NCBI GenBank assembly: GCA_026874595.1
Contig: CM049318.1
Span: 50,744,750 to 50,808,749 of the forward strand
From: Sipunculus nudus
Taxonomy: Eukaryota > Annelida > Sipuncula > Golfingiida > Sipunculidae
Direction of reading: 5' to 3'
DNA length: 64,000 nt
The notes under the pieces were generated by a model. That model had not been told where the DNA came from, searched no databases, and saw only the letters and a program-made list of their open reading frames with translations. Every line of letters begins with the position of its first letter. The first letter of the stretch is position 1. Both the position numbers and the translations under genes were made by a program. Positions 1-11,540 of the stretch are shown here, piece by piece.

Positions 1-1096
1 ACCCTGTCGCCGAACATGCCATCAATGAGCTCTGTTTAGAATGCCTCAAGATTTACCCCGAAGGTGGCCCTTTAACTAAGCTAACACTGGCTCAAGCCAC
101 AGCCAACATGAATACCAGAATCTGGAAAGCTGGTCTTTCCGCAAGGGAAATATGGACCCAACGGGATCAGATAACAGGTGAGCAATTACCTATTGATGAC
201 CGTCAAATTATCCTACAACAACACTTTACCCGCGAACAAAATCATGGTCCCAGTGCTATGGCTAAATCTAATGGCAAATCACAGTCTCGCCAATATGACA
301 TTCAAGTTGGGGACCTCGTATACCTGTATGATGACCGAGATAAAACCAGAGCAAGAGACAAATACATTGTTACAGAGGTGTCTGATACAACTTGCCAGGT
401 CAGAAAATTCACTAAGTCTCAGTTTCAGTCTAAGTGTTATGATGTGAGAATCGCAGATTGTTATCCTGTCATGTCTACCTCCTTAGGTGACCCACATACT
501 GGCCCCGTCAGAGGCTTGGACAACTGTTCTGATTCTGAAACTGAGTCAGCGCATGCAACGCCACAGACAGCGCCCCCTATGGCAACAACGGATCACTAAC
601 CTGCGCAGTATCCGCCATCCGTGCCACCTGAAATGGTACTTCAGCCCGACCCCCCAGCCGGCCCATCACCAGAGCACCAGATACCAGAGAATCACGTGAT
701 AGCCACGTCTGAGTTGTCCACACCCTCTTCGCACGCCCTGCTTGAGGATGACATTACCCTCAACACCCTACTACGCTGGTCCTCACGGTCAAGAAAACCC
801 CCAACCTGGCAGGATAGTGGTACATGGGTCATGGACTAATGTTACCTTGTTTGTTTTACATTAAGAACTCATTTTATTATTATCTATGTTGCATGCTCAA
901 TGACCCCACAACTCACTGTTGTGGTACCCTTTTATTTCCTGTATTAAGTGAGTGCGAGCCTAGCGCCGCTCACCTAAACCAAGTTGTGCTGCATCCTAAT
1001 TACTTCAGGACCTTCATCCGTGAGGAATGTGAACTTTAGCCTGTCCAGCAGTGTGATTATTTCTATGTTGATGCGTCTTACTTTCCTTTGTGAAGG
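1..1096 (+). mobile_element. LTR retroelement fossil, integrase C-terminal end
   Basis: The segment from about 50 to 600 reads as the C-terminal end of an LTR-retroelement integrase: a stretch around GLSAREIWTQRDQ, then a compact basic domain with GDLVYLYDDRDKTRARDKY, typical of the DNA-binding tail of integrases in invertebrate elements. The rest of the element lies left of the window. I cannot decide between Ty3/Gypsy and BEL/Pao from this tail alone. The 600-840 region continues as a Pro/Ser-rich tail. It looks old and is probably inactive. Alternative: the very end of a longer element whose main body is intact outside the window. Confidence 0.65.
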
Positions 1097-1262
1097 TTAG
1101 GGAGGTGGTTGCGCCACCTTACGGCAGTTAGTTAAACTAATGTTCATTGTTCATTGTTCCGTTCTGTGTCCGCCTTACATCCATATAAAGGCTCGATCCG
1201 ATATAAAGACGTTGATGTTTGTCGCAGTATCATGATCTTAGTGCTAGAGACAGAATTTTCAG
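1097..1262 (+). repeat. possible 3' LTR start of the first element
   Basis: A purine-rich tract (about 1097-1109) resembling a polypurine tract is followed by sequence with a TATA-like box near 1183. This is the order expected at the left edge of a 3' LTR. No matching 5' copy is in the window, so the call is inference, and the right edge is set only by where the next element begins. Confidence 0.3.
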
Positions 1263-1264
1263 TA

Positions 1265-2036
1265 TCTGGTGAATATCAAGAATTTTGGCACAGGGGGAAA
1301 GTGGATCCCGGGAACCATTGTCAAGAGTACTGGGCCAGTTTGGTTTGAGATTTAACTTGAGGATGGAAGGAAAGATAGAAGGCATATTGATCACATACAT
1401 AAACGTTATGTTGAATATCAGGATTCAGGTAAAACTGTAAATGAGAAAGCTGAATCACAATTGCTACCACAACCATTGTTACCTATGTCAAATGCTGATA
1501 TTGAGAAAGTTACACAGCATGATGATTATATTGATGATACAGAATTAAAGAACAGTGAGACTGGTGTAAAATCAAATGAGGAAGTAATTCTTCAGGAAAC
1601 ATTAGAGATAATTGAAACACCAGAGATTAAACCTGAACAGGATGTTCACAGGTATCCAGTCAGAAACAGGAAACTTCCTCAGCACTTGGAAGATTACCAT
1701 TGTACATTAAAGTAATAATCATATTTATATAATAAACTGTTAATCATTTGTGCTTAATAGGATGCATAACTAGCCATATAGTGTTATAGTGAACCTTTAT
1801 TGTATAGTTCATTGGAATATAATGGAAATAATTAATGTATCTTACTGTATCGCCCCCTGGTGGAAAGCTTGTACTCTATATTTTGTTGCTCTTGAAAGAA
1901 ACGAGGTTGAGTGAGAATGAGCAAGGAGGCCATTCCGCCAAGTGATGTATTGGTGGTGGAATAAAATGTCGTGGACCGTTATAGCCTTTGTGGTGTTTGT
2001 AATAATGGCCGGAGCCCAAGTTATGACAACAACTTT
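1265..2036 (+). mobile_element. Ty3/Gypsy fossil, integrase C-terminus and LTR-like tail
   Basis: The 1270-1715 region encodes the end of a Ty3/Gypsy polyprotein: a GPVWFE-type module of the integrase C-terminal domain, a histidine-rich HIDHIHKRY segment, and the terminal RYPVRNRKLP tail common in this superfamily. About 300 bp of non-coding sequence follow, with an AATAAA signal near 1962 and an end near 2036, consistent with a 3' LTR. Only the 3' end of the element is present and it is broken. It abuts the previous fossil, so one probably inserted into the other. The LTR borders are inferred; no second LTR is visible. Confidence 0.7.
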
Positions 2037-2125
2037 GATTTAATTTTTTATTAATAGGCCTATACCTAACTATAGGCTAGCTCAGATGACTTCTAGTCAG
2101 CTTAGCTACTGACAAACACTCAAAC

Positions 2126-2337
2126 CAGGGGTGGATCCAGGATTTAGGAAAAGGGGGTGGGGGGGTCCAACCATCCAACTTGAATGAGGACTTAGAAAAA
2201 CCTAAAAAAGATCACCAGGTCCGGAAAAGGGGAGGGGTCCAGGCCACAAAATTTTGTCTGAAACCCTTAAAAATGCTTGCAGCAGATGAAAATGAGGGGT
2301 CCGGCCCCCCTGGACCCCTCCCCTGAATCCGCTTCTG
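2126..2337. mobile_element. MITE, GGATCC-type TIR family, copy 1
   Basis: A 212-bp element with imperfect terminal inverted repeats: left CAGGGGTGGATCCAGG, right end (read inward) CAGAAGCGGATTCAGG. The interior is non-coding with G- and C-rich runs and a central CAGGTCCGGAAAAGGGG motif. Related copies or fragments lie at 5960, 19420, 38553 and 40113. No clear target duplication is visible. The family looks like a non-autonomous DNA element; its superfamily is not determined. Confidence 0.65.
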
Positions 2338-2480
2338 CAATCATATTCTTTATATCCATTAATTATATTTGACATGAATATTGTTAATGTATGTTCTATA
2401 TTTGCTCCAATGCTTTAATAATTGTAATTTTCAATTGCCAGGCGATACATATTGCGTTCGACTGAAAATAGTGCCTTAAC
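2338..2480. repeat. dispersed repeat, shared with 45463-45600
   Basis: The stretch reading ATATTCTTTATA, then TATTTGCTCCA, then a CCAGGCG-containing end is found again, diverged, at 45463-45600 in the same orientation. Non-coding; family unknown. Confidence 0.45.
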
Positions 2481-3104
2481 AATATGCACATTAACTGGCC
2501 AGAGATCTATCCCCTTCATGGACGAGATCTCGCGTGTTGAGAATGGGAAAATCTCCGTGCACGTGCGCGAGTGGATGCACGCGTTTTAGTAACGTTTGCC
2601 GATCTGGTATCCCAGGACGAGTTGGTTTACTGCGGCCGAGGGGGTTCGCGGTCGTGATCGTCCTGACCATCTCCGATCCGAGATCGATGGGTTGTAATTC
2701 AGACTTGTCTAAAGAAAGCTTTGTCACCTTTGACAATCCATGTCAAGGGTTTCGAAACTGAGAATTTAAATTAATGAATAAAATTATGCTTAAATATTAC
2801 TTATCTTGTTACTGCTGCACGGATATACCGCCAGACGTTACTGTGGGGCGCCAGCTCATGTTGCAGAATGTTGGTAGCTTCTACCGCCACTAGGTGGCGC
2901 TGATCGTGTCTTCGAATCTCAACTGATTTTGGAAGCGATTTGTCAGTATGGACTCGCAAAAATTAACAAAGAATATTTTTTCAGTTGGGATTATTACAGT
3001 AAAAATAATAGGTGTGATTATGTGGCAAAAACACTGGACAAGATAAATATGTTAACGCAAAAATATTAGTTGTAGAAAGTTCAGGTCTAATGTATTATGT
3101 TATT
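2481..3104. other. GC-richer patch with no recognised gene
   Basis: The 2490-2740 part is visibly richer in G and C than its surroundings and is open on both strands for 75-81 codons (plus 2534-2761, minus 2736-2491). Neither translation resembles a family I know, and no good splice sites frame it. A near-palindrome (CGCCACTAGGTGGCG) lies near 2889. It may be an old exon or part of the repeat to its left; nothing decides. Confidence 0.25.
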
Positions 3105-3612
3105 TATATCCCAGACAGCAGCCCCCCATGGGCCCCATGTGTAGTTGTCACGGGCTAGCCCAGTGGGCAAGACATGGCAAGCCACATGGGATCCCATGAA
3201 AATTGCACCCATTGCCCTTATGGGACCAAACATGAGTATAACACATGGGCTGACACATGGGCATGACGTGGGCCCAATGTGGGTTCGTCTGGTAATGACA
3301 ATGCCTTTCTTCTTACTCATGGGCCCAACACGGGGCCCTCTTGGACTGAGGAAAACATTCTCACACGTGGGCTCGAAACGGACCTCTCTTATTGATACCC
3401 TCTCACACGTGGGTCCACGAGTACTGACCCCTCTCACACATGGGCTCCACATGAGCCCCTTCTGTACTGCGAAGTCTCACACATGGGATCTACATTGGCC
3501 CTTTCTGTTCTGACACCCACTCACACATGAGCTCCAAATGGGCTCCTACTGTACTACAATCCTCTCACAAATGGGTTCCACATGTGTCTTTATTGTACCA
3601 ACTGTACCAGTA
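3105..3612. repeat. degenerate minisatellite, ~43-44 bp unit
   Basis: Repeated TCTCACACATGGG blocks begin at about 3358, 3401, 3432, 3475, 3519 and 3563, giving a period of 43-44 bp with one shortened unit. CACATGGGC-type motifs continue, more diverged, leftward to about 3105. The ~120-codon ORFs on both strands across this array come from the repeat and are not genes. Confidence 0.7.
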
Positions 3613-5959
3613 TTAAAGTTTTAAACTTTGTTTTAAATTCCTGCAAATTATAGTCAAGCGATGAAACAATCAAGTAACCATTACCAAATAAGACTGATTA
3701 CTATACATCAGCCACATCAGCCACATCAGCCCTTGGTATTCAGAGAAATCAAAATACTAAGAAATTATATAATCATAAACTTATGTATATTTGAAATAAT
3801 AAAAATATAACGAGTGTATGAATTATAATGTAATGGCTATATATTCTCTCTGTGGTGGCATGATCCATATACTTCATATTGTCCACAATTTATGACCTCT
3901 TTATGACATTTTTATTAAAAAGTGACAGATTTCACTATATAATTTGAAATAATGTATCGATTTATAGGCATAGAGGAATATATCACACAAATCCTCATAG
4001 ATTATGAAATTAAACAAAACAAAAAACAGGAGCTATGAAAGATTACTTTTGTTTTTGCATGATGCATGTGCACCGTTTTGAAAACTTGTGCGGTACCTCC
4101 TAATGTATTTTAAAAATAATCAACAACGAAATCTAGCAGCAAGTTTGACAATGGTGTTTTGCAACTGGTGACTCCCAACTTCCACACTTATCCAACCAAC
4201 CACCTTCAGCTGCATGGACATTCTGTTTTTCAACTATGGTGTATGTACCGTGCTTACTAACAGCTTGTAAATACACAAGACCAGACATACGTTACAGGGA
4301 CATTATATGAATCTTTCTTAGCAGGAATAACCTATGTACACAGAATAAGCCAGAAAGCATATGAATTCTACAGTTAAGTAGGTGAATAGCGCACTTTAAA
4401 TATTTTTCACTCTAAGTTTCATGTCTTTTTGTAAAGATTTCTCAGAACGTATGAACTCTGTGTTGCAGAGTTTTGGGTTCATAATTCTACGGCTAAAATT
4501 TTACTTCTGACGACTGGAGTTAAAAGGAGACTGCCACTTTCTCGGTCGGTGTCATAACCGCTTCAGGGTCGCCTAATGGTGTTGTTTGGGGTCGATTATT
4601 GCGGTTTTGTGATGCAAGGTCGTGCCATGAAAGACATGAAAGCCATAATCTTCCCGAAATTGTCTCCCTACTTAGGTCACTCCTAATTAGTAAGCTCCCA
4701 CCTCTGAGAATAAAAAAGAATAACAGGGTGACATGTTTAATTGTCACCAAAAATTTGAAAAAAAACTGATGTTGTCAAATATCCTATATGGATCCGGAAA
4801 AAATATAGACACTGTATTGTAATTGTTTAAAACAAGGGACTCATGGGTCACTGTGCTCAGCTGAAGTTGACCTTGAAGGTAAAAATCTGAAATAATATCA
4901 AATGGAGATAACGTCTGTGAGGTAGAGGTAATATAAGCCATGGCTGGTTGACATGATTGGTTTGTATTGATGAGTGAGAAATTGTTGCAAATTATATTTT
5001 GTGAACAAACTATGCATTTCCTATTGTTAAAATTGAAGCATTGTGAAGTTGCTTATAGACATTTATATACTCAAGAGTCTTTGGCAAAGTAATATCGCCC
5101 TGTGTATCATATATGGTTATGATATAATAATCTTAAATAAATTAGAACTGTACATCATTTATTTATTATTTATTATATTATGTTCAAGAGACTTAGAACG
5201 AAATTCAGTTATTTGCTCTTTTGCATAAATGTAAGCTTTCATTCTCTCAAGGGGAAAAAAACCCAAAATTTTAGAACTGCACAAATCCAGAATCTTAATT
5301 GCTTATTTCTGTTTACAGTTACTCAAATAGGGTTCAACTGCACGTTAAAATATACCCTAATCCCCTAATTTCTTGACATAATGGGTGGCCCGTGACATAA
5401 TACGGAGGAATAAAAGAATTATGGTTCAAAATTCAGTATAAGATATTAACATTACAGCGGAATGCTGATGTTTCAGTTTTAATGAATGTAAAACACAATT
5501 GGTACTAGCGATATAAACATCATCAATATTCACATGAATATTGAATCATGTGCAAATGTAGCAACAGAGATATCAGTTTATCACTTACGGATTTCACGTT
5601 AATGTAATCTAATACTTATAATAAAAGGGATTTGAGCCACACCTTTTGACACACATTTGACACTGTGCCATACCTCATTTTTAAGGTAAGTGTTCCCGCA
5701 GTGACCTCGCCGATAACCATTTTGAGGAATTTTTACGTGTTTTGAGAACTGCGTGGAGGTAATCACCGATAACAGCCGAACTGCCTCCGGCAAATATCGG
5801 ATTGCCTGTGTGGTCGTCTCCAGGATTGAGGACTATTGTGCACGTGAATAACCCCTGCTGTCAACGACGGATTTAAGCATATTTGGACTGACATTTGACC
5901 AAGCCTCTGACTCACGTGCTTGCGTGGTCAGTAAATGTGAAAAACACGTGAATCTCGCT
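3613..5959. other. AT-rich intergenic DNA
   Basis: No coding region, RNA gene or mobile element is recognised. The region near 4520-4750 and the GC-richer 5640-5900 patch give short ORFs without recognisable content. A short direct repeat (CAGCCACAT twice) sits near 3710. Confidence 0.5.
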
Positions 5960-6163
5960 TTTGGAAAAGGGTGGGGGTTCAACCCAGGAGGATCAATGAA
6001 AAACCTCATACAAGGTCCCCAGGTCCGGAAAAGGGGCGGTTAGGTTTGGCCGGGGGGATGGGGGAGGGTGGGGGGTGGTTGATTGTTCAAGTCTAAAAAA
6101 AATTGCCGAAACGATTAAACATGGGTAACAGATCGCCTTGACTCCCCTTGGTTCCGCTTCTGC
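5960..6163. mobile_element. MITE, GGATCC-type TIR family, copy 2 (diverged)
   Basis: It shares with copy 1 the opening GGAAAAGGGTGGGGG run, the central CAGGTCCGGAAAAGGGG motif and the closing CCGCTTCTGC terminus. The left inverted repeat is no longer recognisable. The order and spacing of the shared blocks support common descent. Confidence 0.55.
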
Positions 6164-6420
6164 TAATAACGAGGTATGAATATTTCCGTTTCTTTCCTCA
6201 GGAACATCTTCCTTGACTTCAAATGTCCATTTAAGTCATATTTTATATCTTAGGAAGTTCCTCACATTAACCCATTCTTAATAGGTCTAACAACAATAAC
6301 CAGTCACAGATATTCGAAAATCTGAATGCTCCGCATATATTCCGGTCAGCAAATGTAAACATCATCACTTACCATGTCTTCAAGTTAAACATATCGATGT
6401 ATGAATTTCAGAATGTTTGC

Positions 6421-6495
<75 letters not shown>
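6421..6495. repeat. (AT)n microsatellite
   Basis: An uninterrupted TA/AT dinucleotide run of about 75 bp. Confidence 0.95.
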
Positions 6496-6499
<4 letters not shown>

Positions 6500-8279
6500 A
6501 AGAGCTAGTCCTAAATAGCTAAAAAGCTGGATGATAAACACGTAGGTCCTCCGTACACTTTACTTACAGGTCGTAATTTATACAGAGTTTGCTGTTATAA
6601 CACATTGATAATTAAGGTACATAAATATTTGCCATTTTGACTCATTGAGCTTGTTAATGTAAAGGCTGCAAATATTTTGTTTGTTTAATGTACAGTGATT
6701 TTCGATAAAAATATTATATCTACAAGCCAGGAGCTCTTGTCTAAGATAAGGCAGTTCCAGAGTAACCGTTAATATGCCTGTCCTATATAATGCTGACACT
6801 TATAAAGTATATTTTCAAGTAACATATGGTAGTTCAACACTTGCATAGGCTGGTACCCTGTCCTCGACCAGCCCGTATCATTTTCGAATTCCACGTTATA
6901 TGATACGAGAACAAGTCTGTTCACTGACATAACTTTATAGCACTCAAAAAGAGCATACCCACCTTGACGCCGGAAATATAAGGGGTGGGGGTGGCGTGGG
7001 TGCGAGATTATGGGAGGTATGCAAAATACTAGCAAATTAAAATTTTTATATGCCAGATCACATCAGAATCTCTTTCTGATTATATTTACACTTTGATTAC
7101 TGTATTAATCTTTATCAAATTCTATCTCTAGTACTTTTAAAGTAATTGTAAGGAAACATAAATAAAGCAATTCAAGTTTGGATTTATAGGCAGGGGTTTG
7201 TGGCGTTTATAGGTGGGTTCATTCTGGCCAATTTGGCATGTTAGGTTATAATGCGGGGTTTCTTTTGTATTAAGAGGGATTGGATTCTGTGCTAACATTT
7301 ATGCTTGTGGTGTTATAGAGACAATCCCTGAATGATGGTGCATAAAAGCACGAGCGGTTTCCTTTGTAATGCAGCATGAGACCAAAGTCATACGGACTAT
7401 AGCTCCCCTTACCCATCCACACCAAGGGATGGTTTATGTGCATACTCTAAACCATGTATAAGCCCAGCAGGCAAGGGACACGCATGGTTTATCTGTAATA
7501 GTGTAAACATTTCACGTTGTTACATCAGCCTCGCATTTACCGGCCAACCATGTGTGTGTGTGTGGGGGGGGGGGGGGGGGGCTTGTTTAGCACCTAGGAT
7601 AGCTATATATAGGGTCTGCGGAATGAGTACATACAAAACTTATGTATTTTTAATTGTGAACGAAAGACGTAAAATTACAAGTATATATGTACGCACAAAA
7701 TTTATACATTTATATGTATAAATATCGATTGTTTTTCCATTTGCATCAGGGTATATATTTTTAAAATTGTTTAAACTTATTTTAGGTTCATCAAATATTC
7801 AATTGTTAAAAATGTTGTTATATTATCATTAGTATATTTGATTAACATTTATGGATATTCATTATGTTTCATATACCAATAAAATACAGGTTAAACCAAA
7901 CGTGATATTACATTTGTAACCAAGTAGATGTTAAATTCGTAATTTGGCCTGCAGTCGTATTTGATAAATTTAATTGCATTTAGATTTGCATTTAATTTAT
8001 TTTAACTATTAACATTTAAATTCGCAACGTCGCATTTGAAGACTGCCCAATAAAATACACATACACGTACGCACGCACACACAAACATACACACTCACAA
8101 GCACGCGCGCACATATTGGTATAAACAATATTTGTTGCAAAATAGCTAGAGTATTTGAAAACAGGGCACAGCCTTAATTCTTCTCCTTTTGTAAATTCAA
8201 ATAATAAATTCACATGATATAAATGTGCATTTGTACAATAATAATACCATACATCTTGTCATCTTCCATAAGCCAAATA
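6496..8279. other. AT-rich intergenic DNA with TG/G tract
   Basis: No gene or element recognised. A short TG run grades into a poly-G tract at 7553-7581. A CA-rich stretch lies at 8060-8110. Confidence 0.5.
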
Positions 8280-8327
8280 CGTATAATATATACGTATATG
8301 TATATATATATATGTATGTATGTATTT

Positions 8328-8359
<32 letters not shown>

Positions 8360-8489
8360 TACATGTATATTTATTCATCATTGAATATTTGTCTATCTTT
8401 CTCTCTCTATCATTTTCTGTCTGTCTCTCTCTTGTCTCTGTTTCTCTGCCTGTCACTCGTACTTACTCATTCTCTCTTTTCTCTTATCC

Positions 8490-8563
<74 letters not shown>

Positions 8564-8580
8564 GCACACACACAAATCTG
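8280..8580. repeat. compound microsatellite cluster
   Basis: TATG/TA repeats (about 8290-8360), TCTG/TC repeats (8395-8548, with long pure TC runs) and CA repeats (8549-8574) follow one another. ORFs here are repeat artefacts. Confidence 0.95.
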
Positions 8581-8732
8581 TATATGAACCTTTTTTTGTT
8601 AATTTTGTATATTTGGTTTCTTTTTTTTATAATCGTGTCCATTTTAAATGGAATACTATTCACCACGCTCAGCTTTACCATCATGATCATGATTTTACAT
8701 GCAAGGTCTATCCAATTTTGCAATGATTGCTG

Positions 8733-8737
<5 letters not shown>

Positions 8738-8799
<62 letters not shown>

Positions 8800-8800
8800 A
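8738..8800. repeat. (TA)n microsatellite
   Basis: A nearly pure TA dinucleotide run of about 62 bp. Confidence 0.95.
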
Positions 8801-10795
8801 AATTCCCCATCCCCACCAGTAAAAAAATATAAAAATTATTATCACCTGAAAAAGTTTGATGAATCTTAAAAGGTAAAAAAAAAAGTAATCCTGACTAGTG
8901 CCACCTTGAGGTGGTTTTGGCATCTGTTTTCTTAGCATGGTTTAAGTTAGGTATTGAATGAATCCTGGGTGACACTGCGTACATATGAATGAACTCCTGG
9001 TTATTCATGTCAAGAAAACAAAAAGAATTCCACATTGTATACCCCTACACAAATGTTATCTCGAAAATTAGGTGATTGTGTTACTGTAGAACCTTTATCT
9101 GTTGTAGGTGTGGCCCTTTATTAGTAACATCGTAATTGTTGGGTGGGGGTCTACGTCATGAAATTTATACAGAAGACCAGTCTTACGAACACAATGTTAT
9201 AGTGTTCTAACACTATAAATGCTAGTCTGCTGTATAGATTACAACCGTCTACTTGTCTTGGTAACTATCACCGATTATATGTATAATATCGACACAGATG
9301 CAGTAATAATATATATGTACTTCTCAATGACGATAAGTTATAACCTGCTAGTTATTTTCATGTTGTCACACGGGTGTCGAAAGAACGTTCAATTATGTGT
9401 AAATTTAGCTGATGCTAATGTAACGTAAAAGATAGTTATACATTTCTGTCGTATTTAAGGTTTTGGCTCAGCGAGGTTTGCGTCACGTGGTTAATAGCTT
9501 ATCTTATTCATGACAGGTATTGGTTATATACCAATGAAATGTAATGCAAGCCATGAGATTTGCTTGGCTTGTGTCAATCATGGCAGACTCGCTATTGAAT
9601 GGGCTATAACTGATTTGTCCCGCCTCCTTGGTCGAAGGTCAAGCGTGTCATTTTTTTGGCTACGCCCCAGTTCTTTGCCACTTTTGGAAAGTCGCCATGC
9701 AACTTCACTTGCATGGTCACTTTTCATGACTTTGTGATACAAGCAGATTTGAACGTGCAATGAAAACAAAGGAAAATATGCCGCATGTGGGACAATTGGA
9801 CAATGGCGCACCTGTACGCACTTGCATACCCATCACATCAATATACATAAAAAATTTCATCAGATCAGACGTGATACATCACGGGTACTGCCGATTTTCT
9901 TTGTACCGACAGTTTTAGTGAGTGAACTTTTACAACAATACAGTCCACCATTTAAAGTAGCCGATCCAAATAGTAGGGCCCAAGGGGCCGGGATCTATTT
10001 CCATTTTTCAGAAACCGCAACCATTTTCAACCAATTTTTATGACTCCTAGACTCCACTTGTGAGGACAAGAAATTTAAACTTTGTTTATTTTATATGGGT
10101 TGTACTAATAGTTATACTATTATGGAACTCTTCATTGGTCAGGTGGTGGCTTTCGGTAGTGTCTAGAGACAGAAGAAACCGGAGAACCCGGAGAAAACCA
10201 CCGGCATTTGACGGGCAACTTCAATCCAAATCGAACCCGGTTCGACAAAGGAGAGAACCAAACGTTTTACCCTTAAACTGTCCGTGCCTCTGAGAACCTT
10301 TTAAGGTTTTTTTCTCACTGTTCTCCTTGCTTGGGCCCCTCTTCCCTTAAAAAAACTCTGGATCATAAATGATAAAACAGTTTCTGTGGTTGCGAGTGAA
10401 ACAGTTGCCAGAGTTTTATATTTGACTTAATTTTGATATTGACTTACTCATGATGCATAATATATGGCGTATTCATTATGTATCAAATGACGAGTCTTTA
10501 GGCTTGTCATGAACTCCAGATGTAGTTGTTATATGCTGCAGTCGTATCACAACTCCAGCACTGTTTGCTGAAACAGGGTTTGATTGGTTTCACAAAAAGC
10601 CGGTAAATATCGGGCCGAAAAAAATTCCGACCAATGAGAGCTGGATATCGCGAGTTGAATATGAAAACCCAGTCTCATTGGCCTGACTATTCTTGGCCCG
10701 GTGTTGACAGCAGCAAGAAATGCAGGCTTTTTGGATGAGATACACACCACTAGCAGGCCAATAATCACTCACACACTCAAACACATTCATATAAT
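8801..10795. other. intergenic DNA, no recognised gene
   Basis: Several 65-77 codon ORFs, none with recognisable features. A 22-bp palindrome lies at 9197-9218. The 10165-10250 stretch has an ACCCGGAGAAAACCACC motif of a type I have seen in dispersed invertebrate repeats, but no ends can be set. CCAATGAGA and TCTCATTGG at about 10632 and 10673 form a short inverted repeat. Confidence 0.4.
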
Positions 10796-11540
10796 CCTGG
10801 GGCCAATCCTGTAATTTTAAAGATTTGCTCCCCCCCCCGTCATTATTAGGTTTGATGGCATTTTCTCTTAGGTAATGGATAGAGATCATATTTCAAAACA
10901 TTACCTATCTGGAAAAGTGTCCAAAAGGCTTGAAATCGGCAATTTTATAAACTAACCTCGGTACATATATTAAAAAATATATGTGTTAATGTCTAAGGTT
11001 CACCCTTGCATGGAAATTGTTATGTAGAGAAATGTGTAATTCTATATTCAATCAAAGTTAGCACTATACCTAATTTAAATGTGCTAAATTCATTTAAATT
11101 GAATTCCAAACTGTTTTACAAATGTTTAACCTTCAAATTTCAAAATTGAAAGCTAAATCATATATAATGGAATATACTTTGAAAGCCTTGCTGTTATTTT
11201 GGATCTAAAGAGACAAGATTAGTCCTTATAATCAATGAGCCTAATGGAATAGAAATGTTATTTTAGGATTTCAATATATTTCAAGCCTTATAGTTAAAAT
11301 ATTAAGCGATAAGTGATTAATTGTTTATAATTAGGGTACACATCAGCTTTGGGCAGAGTAAAACTTTGATGTATACATTCCATATACATTCCGTATACAT
11401 TGCATGAGGCATTTTTTTGTGTTTTCTTTAATTCGACTGAAATGAAGTTTCAAATAAAATGCAAGATCTTTTTTTATATGAATTTTAAATAAAAAAATAC
11501 ATAAAAATTCACAGAATGTTAGTAATTCACGGCATTTGCA
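10796..11540 (+). repeat. ~700-bp dispersed AT-rich repeat, copy 1
   Basis: Co-linear with the reverse complement of 15200-15860. Shared landmarks in order: CCTGGGGCCAAT, GTCATTATTAGGTT, CTTGAAATCGGCAATTTT, GAGTAAAACTTTG, TTTGTGTTTTCTTTAA, TATATGAATTTTAAAT. The copies are diverged by substitutions and small indels. No coding capacity. Probably an old non-autonomous element; ends unclear. Confidence 0.65.

Noticed and set aside
2491-2761. Overlapping 75- and 81-codon ORFs on both strands as an exon
   Set aside because: Neither translation is recognisable and no acceptor/donor pair frames them; kept only as a GC-rich patch.
8225-8938. ORFs of 110-170 codons through TA/TC/CA repeats
   Set aside because: Pure microsatellite translation (Ile-Tyr, Ser-Leu, His-Thr repeats).
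9197-9218. 22-bp palindrome TTATAGTGTTCT...
   Set aside because: Isolated, AT-rich, with no loop room; easily a chance palindrome.
10060-10293. 77-codon ORF with a Trp-rich hydrophobic start and Arg-rich end, as a membrane peptide
   Set aside because: The Arg-rich part comes from an ACCCGGAGAAAACC motif typical of dispersed repeats; no supporting context.
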